From Alphaproteobacteria bacterium (GTDB lineage: Bacteria; Myxococcota_A; UBA796; GCA-2862545), in assembly GCA_020632875.1 (NCBI GenBank), contig JACKET010000005.1:186001-250000 (forward strand): a DNA stretch of 64,000 nt, given 5' to 3'. Positions 51,675 through 61,477 of the stretch are shown in pieces; the first letter of the stretch is position 1; the number at the start of each line of letters is the position of its first letter. The position numbers and the translations under genes are program-made. Below the pieces are notes generated by a model. That model was not told where the DNA came from. It saw nothing but the letters and a program-made list of their open reading frames with translations, and made no database searches.

Positions 51675-53273
51675 ATGTCGATCAATGTGACGAACGTCAG
51701 CAAGGGGTACGGCGGACGCACGCTGTTCAAGGACGTGACCGTCACGTTCAACCCCGGTGTGAACTACGGTCTCACCGGTCCGAACGGCTGCGGGAAGTCC
51801 ACGTTCATGAAGCTCCTGATCGGAGCCGAGGACACCGACACCGGCAACGTGGGGCTGCCCGAGCGCACGGGCTGGCTGCGCCAGGATCACTCCGTCTTCG
51901 ACGAGTCCCGCGTGATCGACACGGTCATCCAGGGCAACCAGAAGCTGTGGAAGACCCTGGTCCGCCGCGAGGAGCTCTACGGCAAGGGCGACGACCTCTC
52001 CGACGACGAAGGGGTCGAGATCGGCGAGCTCGAGATGATCGTGGCCGAAGAGGATGGCTACATGGCCGAGGCCGACGCGGCCGTGCTCCTCGAGGGCCTC
52101 GGCATCCCGCAGGACCAGCACGAGCGGAAGATGGCCGAGCTCCAGGGCGGCCTGAAGGTGCGCGTGCTGCTCGCCCAGGCGCTGTTCGGGCGTCCCGAGG
52201 CGCTGCTGCTCGACGAGCCCACGAACTCCCTCGACCTCGACTCCATCCTGTGGCTCGAGCAGTTCCTCCAGAACTACCAGGGCGTGCTGGTCGTCATCAG
52301 CCACGACCGCCGCTTCCTGAACGCCGTGTGCGACGTCATCGCCGACATCGACTTCGAGACCATCATGCTCTACCCGGGCAACTACGACGAGATGGTGCGT
52401 ACGAAGGCGAACGTCCGGAACCGCGTCGAGAAGGACGCCGCCCAGCGCGAGAAGAAGATCGCCCAGCTCGCCGAGTTCATCCAGCGATTCAAGGCGGGTA
52501 CCCGCAGCTCCCAGACACGCAGCCGCGCCAAGCAGATCGAGCGCCTCCGTCCGGACGAGGTGAAGCGCAGCAACATCGCACGCCCGTTCATCCGGTTCCC
52601 CATCGGCGACGAGCAGAGCGGCCGCGACGTGCTGTCGATCCGCGATCTGTCCCACGCGTACGGGGATCACGTCATCTTCTCGGACTTCCACTGCGAGGTG
52701 CAGCGCGGTGACAAGGTCGCCGTGCTCGGGAAGAACGGCATCGGCAAGACCACGCTGATCCGGGCGCTCTTCGACCCCGCGAACATCGAGGCGGGCCGCG
52801 TGAAGTGGGGCCACAACACCCGCATCGGCAAGTTCATGCACGACCACCGCGACGAGATCGGCGCGGGCTCGACGGTGTTCCAGTGGCTCGTGTCCCACCG
52901 TCCCGAGGTCGGGCAGGAGCACGTCCGCTCCATCCTCGGTCGCATGCTGTTCTCGGGCACCGACGGCGAGAAGCCCACCGGCACGCTCTCCGGCGGTGAG
53001 GCGGCGCGCCTGAGCATGTGCCACCTGATCCTGATGGAGTTCAACGTGCTCGTCCTCGACGAGCCGACCGACCACCTCGACCTCGAGAGCATCTCGGCGC
53101 TCCGCGAGGCGATCGAGGCCTACGAGGGCACGGTCATCTACGTGACCCACGACCGCGACCTCGCGAGCGCGGCCAACCGGATCTGGTGCTACCCGACGCC
53201 CGGCGTGCTGCTCGAGTACTCCGGCGGGGTCGACGAGTACCTCGCCTGGTACGAAGAGAACTACAAGAAGTAG
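51675..53273 (+). CDS. ybiT: ABC-F family ATPase, YbiT-type
   Basis: 532 aa with two ABC domains and no membrane segment. The first has Walker A GPNGCGKST (about 35-43) and Walker B LLLDEPTNSLD. Its signature is degenerate (ELQGGLKVRV). The second has GKNGIGKTT, LSGGEAAR and LVLDEPTDHLD. The inter-domain linker (about 245-310) is basic and helical, as in ABC-F proteins that bind the ribosomal E-site. The length, the linker motif RSSQTRSRAKQIERL and the PYPGNYDE-like YPGNYDEM match E. coli YbiT. It probably tunes translation rather than transport. GTTACGC at 51644 lies 25 bp before ATG 51675. Confidence 0.92.
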   Translation: MSINVTNVSKGYGGRTLFKDVTVTFNPGVNYGLTGPNGCGKSTFMKLLIGAEDTDTGNVGLPERTGWLRQDHSVFDESRVIDTVIQGNQKLWKTLVRREELYGKGDDLSDDEGVEIGELEMIVAEEDGYMAEADAAVLLEGLGIPQDQHERKMAELQGGLKVRVLLAQALFGRPEALLLDEPTNSLDLDSILWLEQFLQNYQGVLVVISHDRRFLNAVCDVIADIDFETIMLYPGNYDEMVRTKANVRNRVEKDAAQREKKIAQLAEFIQRFKAGTRSSQTRSRAKQIERLRPDEVKRSNIARPFIRFPIGDEQSGRDVLSIRDLSHAYGDHVIFSDFHCEVQRGDKVAVLGKNGIGKTTLIRALFDPANIEAGRVKWGHNTRIGKFMHDHRDEIGAGSTVFQWLVSHRPEVGQEHVRSILGRMLFSGTDGEKPTGTLSGGEAARLSMCHLILMEFNVLVLDEPTDHLDLESISALREAIEAYEGTVIYVTHDRDLASAANRIWCYPTPGVLLEYSGGVDEYLAWYEENYKK

Positions 53274-53283
53274 GGCCGACGAC

Positions 53284-53892
53284 TCAGGGCCGGGCGACGA
53301 ACGCGATGGTGAGCAGGACGTTGTCCTGCACCAGGTCGTCGGCGCGGCCCGGGTAGCTGACCTTGAAGTCCTGGCGGTCGATCGAGAACTCGGTCGACGC
53401 CGTCACGGCGTCACCCGTCTTCGCGACGATCGCGGGGAAGGTCACGGACTTCGTGTTCCCGCGGATCGTGAGGTTGCCCGTCACGGTGTGCGTGGCCTGA
53501 CCCTCGCCGCCGGGCTCGATCGACGTGCTGACGAACGTGGCGGTCGGGTGGTTGGGGACGTCGAAGAAGTCCTCGTCCTTGAGGTGGCTCGTGAGCTTCG
53601 GGTGGTCGGCCTCGAGCGAGTCCATCTGGACGACGAATTCGATGGACGTCACGTCGTCGCCGTCGACCTTCACGGAGCCCTTCCAGTCGTTGAACACGAT
53701 GGGGTGCGTGGCCGTGACCTTCGCGCCGAGCGCCTTGAGCGTGGACTGGTCGCGGTCGACGGCCCAGGTGGTGCCCTTCGCGGGGGCGGGAGCTTCGGTC
53801 TTGGCTTCTTCGACGGTGGCTTCGACCTTGTCTTTCGCGACATCGGCGACGCAGGCGGGGAGGGTGAGGGAGGCGAGAAGGGCGACGAACAT
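53284..53892 (-). CDS. YceI-family lipoprotein
   Basis: 202 aa from ATG 53892 (AGAGGAAA before it). The signal MFVALLASLTLPAC carries the lipobox LPAC. The YceI barrel fills residues about 35-202: TWAVDRDQSTLKALGAKVT, VVQMDSLEADHP, DFFDVPNHPTATFVS, NLTIRGNTKSVTFPAIV and FSIDRQDFKVSY. YceI proteins bind isoprenoid-like lipids in the periplasm. The last gene before it, the ABC-F gene, is convergent, 10 bp from its stop. Confidence 0.9.
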   Translation of the reverse strand: MFVALLASLTLPACVADVAKDKVEATVEEAKTEAPAPAKGTTWAVDRDQSTLKALGAKVTATHPIVFNDWKGSVKVDGDDVTSIEFVVQMDSLEADHPKLTSHLKDEDFFDVPNHPTATFVSTSIEPGGEGQATHTVTGNLTIRGNTKSVTFPAIVAKTGDAVTASTEFSIDRQDFKVSYPGRADDLVQDNVLLTIAFVARP

Positions 53893-53967
53893 GTGTGGTT
53901 TCCTCTGGGGCAACGCGGACCTCCTATTCGGTGGAACGGTGCGCAACGCGGAACAGATCGGTGCCCG

Positions 53968-54717
53968 CTACGACAGGAGCGCGTCGAGCACGGCGCGACT
54001 GGCGTCGTCCATCGGGTAGTACGTCTCGATGCGGAGCTCGGCGGTCGTCACGTCGGTCGCGGTGCCGAGCGAGGTCAGCGTCGTGAACAGCGCGACCTCG
54101 ACGCCCTGGTTGCGGATGCGGACCGGGAGCGCGACGGCCGGCACGTCCCACTCGGGCGTCGGCGCGAGGTGTCGGACCCGCTCGTAGACCGCGTGCAGCG
54201 CGGGGTCGCCGGAGTGCAGAAGCTCGCGGTGCAGCCGGTTCAGCGTGGCGGCCGCGACCTCCTCGAAGTTCACGATGAAGGGCGCCAGATCGAAGAACAC
54301 GGCATCGATCAGGTTCGTCGCCGTCACGCCGAGCCACGCCGACAGCGCCAGCATCGCGCGGTTCATCTGCACCAGGTCGTACGCGCCGTTCGCCACCACC
54401 GTGGGATTCGGCTCCGCGTTCGCGAGGATGACGTCGAGCACGGCGCGGACCGGCGCCATCTCGGGCGCGCCGAGGTCGGTCTCGCGGTACGCGGCGCCGT
54501 GACCGCCCGCCATCAGCAGCAGGTTCCGCTCGCGCAGCGGGATGTCGAGCGCGCTGCTCAGGACGAGCAGCATCTCGCGCGACGGGCGCGCCTTGCCGGT
54601 CTCGACGCAGGACAGGTGGCGCGTGCTCACCTCGGCGGCCTCGGCCAGGTCCTGCTGGGACAGCCGCCGTTTCTTCCGCCACTGGCGGAGCATCTCGCCG
54701 ACCCGGGCCTCGGTCAC
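53968..54717 (-). CDS. XRE-family regulator with MmyB-like ligand domain
   Basis: 249 aa from GTG 54717. Residues 1-60 are a helix-turn-helix (LRQWRKKRRLSQQDLAEAAE, then STRHLSCVETGKARPSREML). Residues about 85-245 resemble the PAS-like MmyB domain (VVANGAYDLVQMNRAMLALSAWL, FNFLR-like LAPFIVNFEEVA), thought to bind a small ligand. The palindrome TGACCTG-T-CAGGTCA lies 7-21 bp upstream of its start. It is divergent from the small membrane protein gene (54787), so it probably represses both genes. Confidence 0.9.
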   Translation of the reverse strand: MTEARVGEMLRQWRKKRRLSQQDLAEAAEVSTRHLSCVETGKARPSREMLLVLSSALDIPLRERNLLLMAGGHGAAYRETDLGAPEMAPVRAVLDVILANAEPNPTVVANGAYDLVQMNRAMLALSAWLGVTATNLIDAVFFDLAPFIVNFEEVAAATLNRLHRELLHSGDPALHAVYERVRHLAPTPEWDVPAVALPVRIRNQGVEVALFTTLTSLGTATDVTTAELRIETYYPMDDASRAVLDALLS

Positions 54718-54723
54718 GGGACT

Positions 54724-54738
54724 TGACCTGTCAGGTCA
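54724..54738. promoter_or_regulatory. Operator palindrome TGACCTG-T-CAGGTCA
   Basis: A perfect 7-bp inverted repeat around one base sits in the 69-bp space between the XRE regulator gene (start 54717) and the small membrane protein gene (54787). XRE proteins often bind such sites near their own start. The site would overlap the regulator's ribosome-binding area and block both promoters. Confidence 0.7.
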
Positions 54739-54786
54739 TGGGAAGCCGCGCGGCCGGCGGTGAAGGGAGGGGCACAGGAGGTCGCC

Positions 54787-55086
54787 ATGAACGCTCGTAT
54801 CCTCGTCCTCACCGCCGTGAGCCTGCCCTTCCTCGCCCTGACCACCGTGGCTGTCGTGCAGCACGGCCTGATCGGGATCTTCGCCGTCGCGCTGCGCGAC
54901 ACGGCCAGCGCGCAGGTGTTCGCCGATCTGTGCGTGTCGCTCTTCCTCGTCACGGGGTGGCTGCGCAACGACGCCCGCCGGCGCGGGCTCGCGTGGGTGC
55001 CGTGGTTCGTGGCGACCCCGTTCCTCGGGAGCATCGCGCCGCTCGGCTACCTGTTCTGGCGCGAGCTGCAGGGCGTCAGAGACTGA
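54787..55086 (+). CDS. Small membrane protein (DUF2834-like)
   Basis: 99 aa from ATG 54787 (AGGAGG before it). Three membrane segments lie at about 4-28, 40-60 and 68-88. The pattern LVTGWLRNDARRRGLAWVPWFVATPFLGSIAPLGYLFWREL resembles DUF2834 proteins of unknown function. It is the natural target of the divergent XRE/MmyB regulator across the palindrome at 54724. The last 11 bp overlap the beta-barrel gene on the other strand. Confidence 0.78.
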   Translation: MNARILVLTAVSLPFLALTTVAVVQHGLIGIFAVALRDTASAQVFADLCVSLFLVTGWLRNDARRRGLAWVPWFVATPFLGSIAPLGYLFWRELQGVRD

Positions 55087-55693
55087 GGAACAGGTTCGTC
55101 GCCACGACGGGCACGGTCGTCCAGTCGCCGCCGCGGTGGATGGCCTGGACCAGCAGGCCCGTCTCGGCGCGCAGCTTGCCCGCCCGCCAGGCGGGGCCGC
55201 CGAACAGGCGGTTCTGGTCGATGCCCGCGGCGCCCCAGTCGGTGTCGTTCAGGCCCACGAAGAGCTCGTCCCAGATCACGAGAGAGAGCGGCCCGGCGAC
55301 GTCGGCCTGGGCGCGTCCGAACGCGCGGAACCGCAGCCCGAGGCCGTCGCGGTCGCCGAAGCGCTGCTCGAGCCGGCCCCGCAGGCCTCCGCCGCCGCGC
55401 TTGCCCGACCGGTTCCACGTGATCTGCTCCCACACCCGGTGCTCGGACGCGAGATCGCCCGGCGTGGCCGTCGCGATCCAGCCGTAGCCCGCCCACAGCG
55501 CGACGCCGCCGCCGAGATCGACGCCGACCCCTGGCCGCACGATGCTCACGAAGCTGTCGCCGCGACGGGCATGGCCGTCGAACCACAGGCGCAGCCGGCT
55601 CTCCTTCTCGCCGGGGGGTGCCGCGGTGATCACCAGGCCCTCCCAGGCCGACAGGGGAGCCGCGCTCGCGATGCCGAGCCACAACCAGGTCAC
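55076..55693 (-). CDS. DUF2490-like outer-membrane beta-barrel protein
   Basis: 205 aa from GTG 55693, six to seven bases after GAGGAGG. An earlier GTG (55699) touches the ribosome site and is less likely. The signal is MTWLWLGIASAAP. The mature part is alternately polar and hydrophobic, with aromatic-ended strands (LRGRLEQRFGDRDGLGLRFRAFGRA, LSLVIWDELFVGLND), and ends in Phe-Leu-Ser-Leu. The strand pattern and the Trp-rich DTDWGAAGIDQNRLFGG word resemble DUF2490. It is an inferred outer-membrane barrel of unknown role. Confidence 0.78.
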   Translation of the reverse strand: MTWLWLGIASAAPLSAWEGLVITAAPPGEKESRLRLWFDGHARRGDSFVSIVRPGVGVDLGGGVALWAGYGWIATATPGDLASEHRVWEQITWNRSGKRGGGGLRGRLEQRFGDRDGLGLRFRAFGRAQADVAGPLSLVIWDELFVGLNDTDWGAAGIDQNRLFGGPAWRAGKLRAETGLLVQAIHRGGDWTTVPVVATNLFLSL

Positions 55694-55789
55694 ACCCACC
55701 TCCTCGGACTTCTCGTCCGTCGGATCGGCCTCCCTAACCGTGTCCCGGGGACGGGGGAGTCGTGCTAGACCGTCCGTCCGGAGGCGCGC

Positions 55790-57250
<1,461 letters not shown>

Positions 57251-57375
57251 TGTCTCTGTGGGGTCTGACCCCAGAGAGACATCGGTCGATCGTTTGGGTC
57301 GCCAGAGTGACGGTTGCCCCGGCGTATGTCTCTGTGGGGTCTGACCCCGGAGAGACATCGGTCGATCGTTTGGGA
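57251..57375. repeat. Two 49-bp direct repeats with GGGGT-CTG-ACCCC hairpins
   Basis: The unit runs TGTCTCTGTGGGGTCTGACC to TCGATCGTTTGGG and occurs at 57250-57299 and 57326-57375. Each copy forms a hairpin, with TGTCTCTGTGGGGT pairing ACCCCAGAGAGACA around CTG (one mismatch; 57251-57281, 57327-57357). The first follows the pyk stop at once and could end transcription from both sides. The GGTCTGACC core links it to the elements at 45.3 kb. Confidence 0.8.
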
Positions 57376-57383
57376 CCCGGAGC

Positions 57384-58115
57384 CTAGCGCGGCACCGAGA
57401 CCAGCGTGACCGCCGTGGCCCGCCGGAACCCGAGCTTCCGGTAGAGCGCTTCGGCCGGCGTGCCTTCGCTGGCCGCGACGTACGCGATGCCGAACGAGAC
57501 CTCCTGGTACACCTGGAGCGCCCGGGTCACCGCGAGCTCGGCCAGGCCGCGCCGCCGGAGGTCTGGGTGCGTGATCACCGCGTGGTACCGGGCCTCGCGC
57601 GCGTCCCATGCGAGCGTCGCCATGCTCGCGAGCTGCCCGCCCTCGAACACCCCGACCAGCGCCGCGTCGTCGCGGTCGAACAGGTGCTCGAGCATCCACC
57701 GGCCCCACGCCGCCGCGTCGTCGGCGTCGGGGTGACCGAGCGTGTAGAGCGCGACCATCGCTTCGAGGTCACTCCGCTGGAGCGGCGCCACCCGCGCGTC
57801 CCGCACCTCGTCGACGGCCTGGTCGGCCATCAGGCACCAGAGCGTCCACGACCGGCCCTCGGGCGCCGCGACGGGAGCGCGGCCCTCCCACGCGAACATG
57901 CGGTCCTTCACGGCGGTGTCGCCGTGGAGCGCGTCCCAGCGGGCCTTCCACGGCTCGAGGCTTTCGGGCGGCTCGTCGAGGAGCAGGCGGTGGTGGAAGC
58001 TCGAGAGCGGCGTGTCGGCGGTGTACGCGACGTGGTCGTCGTGCTCCGTCCACGTCACGCCCGGCGGGCTCGTGAGGTGCAGCGTGCGCGACCAGGGGAG
58101 CTGGCGGGATCTCAC
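57384..58115 (-). CDS. GNAT-family N-acetyltransferase
   Basis: 243 aa from GTG 58115, overlapping the lipoprotein stop (GTGA). The first 100 residues have an own strand pattern (HLTSPPGVTWTEHDDHVAYTA). The GNAT core (about 110-243) shows VGVFEGGQLASMATLAWD, the acetyl-CoA loop HPDLRRRGLAELAVTRAL and the late YVAASEGTPAEALYRKLGFR. The substrate is unknown. It is the last gene of a leftward run, and its stop lies close to the repeats after pyk. Confidence 0.88.
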   Translation of the reverse strand: MRSRQLPWSRTLHLTSPPGVTWTEHDDHVAYTADTPLSSFHHRLLLDEPPESLEPWKARWDALHGDTAVKDRMFAWEGRAPVAAPEGRSWTLWCLMADQAVDEVRDARVAPLQRSDLEAMVALYTLGHPDADDAAAWGRWMLEHLFDRDDAALVGVFEGGQLASMATLAWDAREARYHAVITHPDLRRRGLAELAVTRALQVYQEVSFGIAYVAASEGTPAEALYRKLGFRRATAVTLVSVPR

Positions 58116-58585
58116 TGTTCTTCGGGCAGGGTCGGCGAGGTCCACGTGGCGGTGAACTCGATCTCGGCCGTGCACGGGAAGCTCTGCCCGTACGCCTCTT
58201 CGAGGGCCTGGCAGCCGGGACCGTCGCAGGTGACCGTGCCGAGCTGCGAGCCGGCGGCGTCCTCCCGGCCGTCGAAGGCGCCCTCGGCCGCGACGACGGC
58301 GCTGAGGGTGGTCTGGCCCTGGGTCTGCTCGTCCTGGAGGCGATCGGGACACGAGAAAGCGCCCTTCTCGAGCGTGCACGTGAAGATCTCGCTGCCGTCG
58401 TTCGGGTCGATGACCATGGTGCCGTCGCCCTGGTTCCACAGGTAGAAGTCGCCGACGAGCAGGTCGCCGTCGTCCAGCAGCTGGCAGCTGTCGGACACGA
58501 TGGTGGAGTCGGCGTAGAGCCACGTGCCCGAGAGCGGGCCCTTCGAGCAACCGACGAGGAGGAACAGGGGGAGCAGACGGGTCAT
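58112..58585 (-). CDS. Small lipoprotein, unknown function
   Basis: 157 aa with the signal MTRLLPLFLLVGC (lipobox LVGC). The mature part is beta-rich, with five Cys (DSCQLLD, FTCTLEKGAFSCPDRL, TCDGPGCQALE, FPCTAEIEF), and begins LSGTWLYADS, a lipocalin- or META-like opening strand. No named family is recognised. Its stop overlaps the GNAT start. The LD-carboxypeptidase stop is 33 bp upstream in the same direction. Confidence 0.78.
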   Translation of the reverse strand: MTRLLPLFLLVGCSKGPLSGTWLYADSTIVSDSCQLLDDGDLLVGDFYLWNQGDGTMVIDPNDGSEIFTCTLEKGAFSCPDRLQDEQTQGQTTLSAVVAAEGAFDGREDAAGSQLGTVTCDGPGCQALEEAYGQSFPCTAEIEFTATWTSPTLPEEQ

Positions 58586-58618
58586 GGCGCACTCCGGGCA
58601 CGCTGGGAGACCGGCAAT

Positions 58619-59470
58619 CTAGAGAAACGCGAGCCGACCGTCGACCACTCCTTGCGATCCCCACACGAACGCGTGGTTCCGCGCGCCGTGACCCACCGGA
58701 CAGCCCGCCAGGACGGGCACACCCAGCGGCTCGAGGTGATCCCGCAGCATGTCGTCGAGCGTCCAGTCGGCGCCGTCGGGCGCGCGGCACGACACGAACT
58801 CGCCGAGCACGACCGCCTGCACGCCGTCGAAGATGCCGGCGGAATGCAGCTGTTGGAGCATCCGGTCGACGCGGTACGCCTGCTCGCCGATCTCCTCGAG
58901 CACGAGGATGCAGCCGCTCGCGTCGAGCTGCGCGGACGTTCCGGCCGTGGCCGCGAGCAGGCACAGGTTCCCGCCGACCACCCGGCCCTCCGCGCGGCCG
59001 GGGACCCACACCTCGCCCTCCAGAGCGGGCCGCTCCCCCGCCAGGACCGCGACGAGACGCTCCACGGTGGTCGCATCGGAGACCGGCAGGCTGTGCACCA
59101 CGGGGCCGTGCACCGGAGTGCCGATGCCGCGCAGGTACATCGCGTTGAACAGCGCCGTCACGTCCGAGAAGCCGATGACGGGCCTGCTCTGGACGCGCTC
59201 CCACGGGATGCCGTCGAGGATGCGCGTCAGGCCGTACCCGCCGCGCGCGATCCAGACCGCGGCGTACGCGTCGGACGTGAGGGCCTCGACGAGCTGCTCG
59301 AGGCGGTGCGCGTCGGTCCCCGCGAAGTAGCGCCACGGGTGGAGGTTCCCGGGCAGTGGCACCGGATTCAGCCCGTGCTCGCGGGCGATCCGCAGGCCTT
59401 CGGCGAAGCGGGTGGGGTCGTACGCGCCACACGGGGCGACCACGGCGATGGGGGCTCCGGGCGCGATCAT
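58619..59470 (-). CDS. ldcA: LD-carboxypeptidase
   Basis: 283 aa, family S66. The features are the opening IAVVAPCGAYDPTRFAEGL, ARGGYGLTRIL, the nucleophile Ser in IGFSDVTALFNAMY (about residue 108), the Glu in LVLEEIGEQAYRVDRML and the His in PVGHGARNHA. It cleaves the LD-bond of muropeptide tetrapeptides for wall recycling. It has no signal peptide, so it is cytoplasmic. ATG 59470 overlaps the MBL gene stop (ATGA). Confidence 0.92.
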   Translation of the reverse strand: MIAPGAPIAVVAPCGAYDPTRFAEGLRIAREHGLNPVPLPGNLHPWRYFAGTDAHRLEQLVEALTSDAYAAVWIARGGYGLTRILDGIPWERVQSRPVIGFSDVTALFNAMYLRGIGTPVHGPVVHSLPVSDATTVERLVAVLAGERPALEGEVWVPGRAEGRVVGGNLCLLAATAGTSAQLDASGCILVLEEIGEQAYRVDRMLQQLHSAGIFDGVQAVVLGEFVSCRAPDGADWTLDDMLRDHLEPLGVPVLAGCPVGHGARNHAFVWGSQGVVDGRLAFL

Positions 59471-60339
59471 CCCTGCCACCCGGAGAGCTCGGGGAGCCCG
59501 TCGATCGCCGCGAACCGCCTCCCGTCGAACGAGACGCCGGACAGCGCCGTCTCGGGGTCGTGGGTGTAGAACAGCCGCCCTCCGCGCCCCACGAGGTCGG
59601 AGAGCAACGCCTGTTTCTCGTCGATCAGCCGCTCGGGGAACCGGTCGTACCCCATCGTGATGGGGAGGTGGACCCACGGCGTTCCGGGGATCAGGTCTCC
59701 CGCGAACACGACGGGCCCGCCCCGCATGGGGATCTCGGTGAGCAGGAGCCCAGGCGTGTGGCCCTCGGAGCGGTGGAACCGGTAGTCCGGCCCGAGCGTC
59801 TCCGACGTGTCGCCCTCCACCACCTCGAGGCGCCCGCTCTCGGCGAGGAGCTCGTTGAGGCGGGGGACGAAGCTCGCCCGGTCGCGGAAGTGGGGGTTCA
59901 GCGCCCGGTCCCAGGCCTCGGCCCCGACGACGAAGGTCGCGTTGGGGAACAGGAGCCCGGACTCCCGTTCCGGCTCCCACGCCGTGAGGAGCCCGCCGGC
60001 GTGGTCGAAGTGGAGGTGGGACAGGACGACGACGTCGATGTCCTCGTGGGACAGGCCGCGCGCGGCGAGGGAGTCGAGGAGGACGTGCTCGGGCTCGACC
60101 ACGCCGAAGCGCTCGCGCAGGTCGGGCGCGAAGAACACGCCGATACCGGCCTCGAAGAGGATGCGGCGGTCGACGGGCTCCCCCTCCTCCACGAGGAGGG
60201 CGCGGCAGGCGAGGGGGATGCGGTTCAGCTCGTCGGGACGGGCCCAGCGCGCCCACAGCGGCTTCGGGGCATTACCGAACATCGCGCCGCCGTCGAGCTT
60301 CTGCGTGTTGCCGGCGATCGAGGACAGGGTGCGGGTCAC
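59467..60339 (-). CDS. Metallo-beta-lactamase-fold hydrolase
   Basis: 290 aa from GTG 60339, overlapping the stop of the serine hydrolase gene (GTGA). The metal-site motif is HLHFDHAGG (about residue 107). The later ligands are GHTPGLLLTE (His) and FAGDLIPGTPW (Asp), and YTHDPETALSG comes near the end. The pattern fits the hydrolase group that includes quorum-quenching lactonases and lipases. The substrate is unknown. In this operon a wall or ester substrate is a guess. Confidence 0.87.
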   Translation of the reverse strand: MTRTLSSIAGNTQKLDGGAMFGNAPKPLWARWARPDELNRIPLACRALLVEEGEPVDRRILFEAGIGVFFAPDLRERFGVVEPEHVLLDSLAARGLSHEDIDVVVLSHLHFDHAGGLLTAWEPERESGLLFPNATFVVGAEAWDRALNPHFRDRASFVPRLNELLAESGRLEVVEGDTSETLGPDYRFHRSEGHTPGLLLTEIPMRGGPVVFAGDLIPGTPWVHLPITMGYDRFPERLIDEKQALLSDLVGRGGRLFYTHDPETALSGVSFDGRRFAAIDGLPELSGWQG

Positions 60340-61394
60340 GGGGCCTCCCAGCCGAGCGCGGTCGCGACGGCGTCGTGCACCAGGGGACGGACGCGGCGGA
60401 TGGGCGCCGGATCGTCGATGGGGTGGGCGCGGTTGGTGAGCAGGGCCACGACGGTGCGGCGCTCGGGCGACATCCAGATGCTGGTGCCGGTGTACCCGAG
60501 GTGCCCGATGGCATCGTCCGGGAAGAACCGCCCGGTGGAGGTGTAGCCGCCGCGGGTGATGCCGTCCCAGCCGCAGCGGTGGCTGCCGGGACCCTTCAGC
60601 GACCAGAACGTGCGGAGGGTCTCGCCGGGGAGGCCCGCGTAGTCGGGGTTGCCGCGGGTGGCCTCGACGAACGCCTCGCCGATGCGGGCGACCGCGCGCG
60701 ACGTGCCGAACAGCCCGGCGTGGGTGCTGACCCCGCCGAGGGACGCGCAGTTCAGGTCGTGCACGGTGCCCTCGACGCCGACGTGCCGGTAGGGGCATGG
60801 CCACTCGGTCGCCGCGGCGCCGGCCCAGCCCCACCGCAGGTCGGTCACGCCCGACGGCACCGTCACGCGCTGGTGGAAGAGCTGCGCGAACGGCGTGCCC
60901 GTCGCGGCTTCGCAGATCATCAGCAGCCACAGGAACCCGACGTCCGAGTAGACGTGGCGGGTGTCGGGGTCGGCCTCGAGCGGCACGGAGCGGATGAGGT
61001 CGTAGAGGTGCGCGCGGGTGGCCTCGGTGCCGAACGGACGGCCGCCGATCTCGAGGTAGAACTTGCGCCACGCGGGCAGCCCGGACCCGTGCTGGAGCAG
61101 GTGCCGGACGGTCACCCGCGGATCGACCCCGTCGAGGTGGGCGGCTGCGGGGGTGTCGAGCGCGAGCGTGCCGTCTTCGACGAGGCTCGCGACGACCGCG
61201 GTGCCGGCGAGCACCTTGGTGACCGACGCCAGATCGTACGGCTGATCGTCGACGGCCGGGCGGGGTGGCGCGTAGCGCGCGAGGCCCGTGGTGTGGTGGA
61301 GCACCTCGCGCCCGGCGACCCGGACGGTGAGGCTGATCGAAGGGACGACGCGGCGGGTCACGAGGTCGTCGAGGAGGGCGGTCACGGCTTCCAT
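60336..61394 (-). CDS. Serine hydrolase, beta-lactamase/PBP-like (S12)
   Basis: 352 aa from ATG 61394, without a clear signal peptide. The nucleophile motif is SVTK (about residue 57), then LLQHGSGLPAWR, and YSDVGFLWL is the Tyr-x-Asn-like element. The pattern GYTGTSIWMSPERRTVVALLTN is the late strand. Family S12 includes esterases, D-aminopeptidases and beta-lactamases. It begins the run 61394-58619 of three coupled hydrolases. The accD promoter is divergent (83 bp). Confidence 0.88.
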   Translation of the reverse strand: MEAVTALLDDLVTRRVVPSISLTVRVAGREVLHHTTGLARYAPPRPAVDDQPYDLASVTKVLAGTAVVASLVEDGTLALDTPAAAHLDGVDPRVTVRHLLQHGSGLPAWRKFYLEIGGRPFGTEATRAHLYDLIRSVPLEADPDTRHVYSDVGFLWLLMICEAATGTPFAQLFHQRVTVPSGVTDLRWGWAGAAATEWPCPYRHVGVEGTVHDLNCASLGGVSTHAGLFGTSRAVARIGEAFVEATRGNPDYAGLPGETLRTFWSLKGPGSHRCGWDGITRGGYTSTGRFFPDDAIGHLGYTGTSIWMSPERRTVVALLTNRAHPIDDPAPIRRVRPLVHDAVATALGWEAP

Positions 61395-61477
61395 GGACGC
61401 GTCCTATCCCGCTGACCGTGTTACGCGGGCGTCCTGTCGCGTGCCCCGGTCCTCCGGCGGCCGCATCGGAGCATGGA

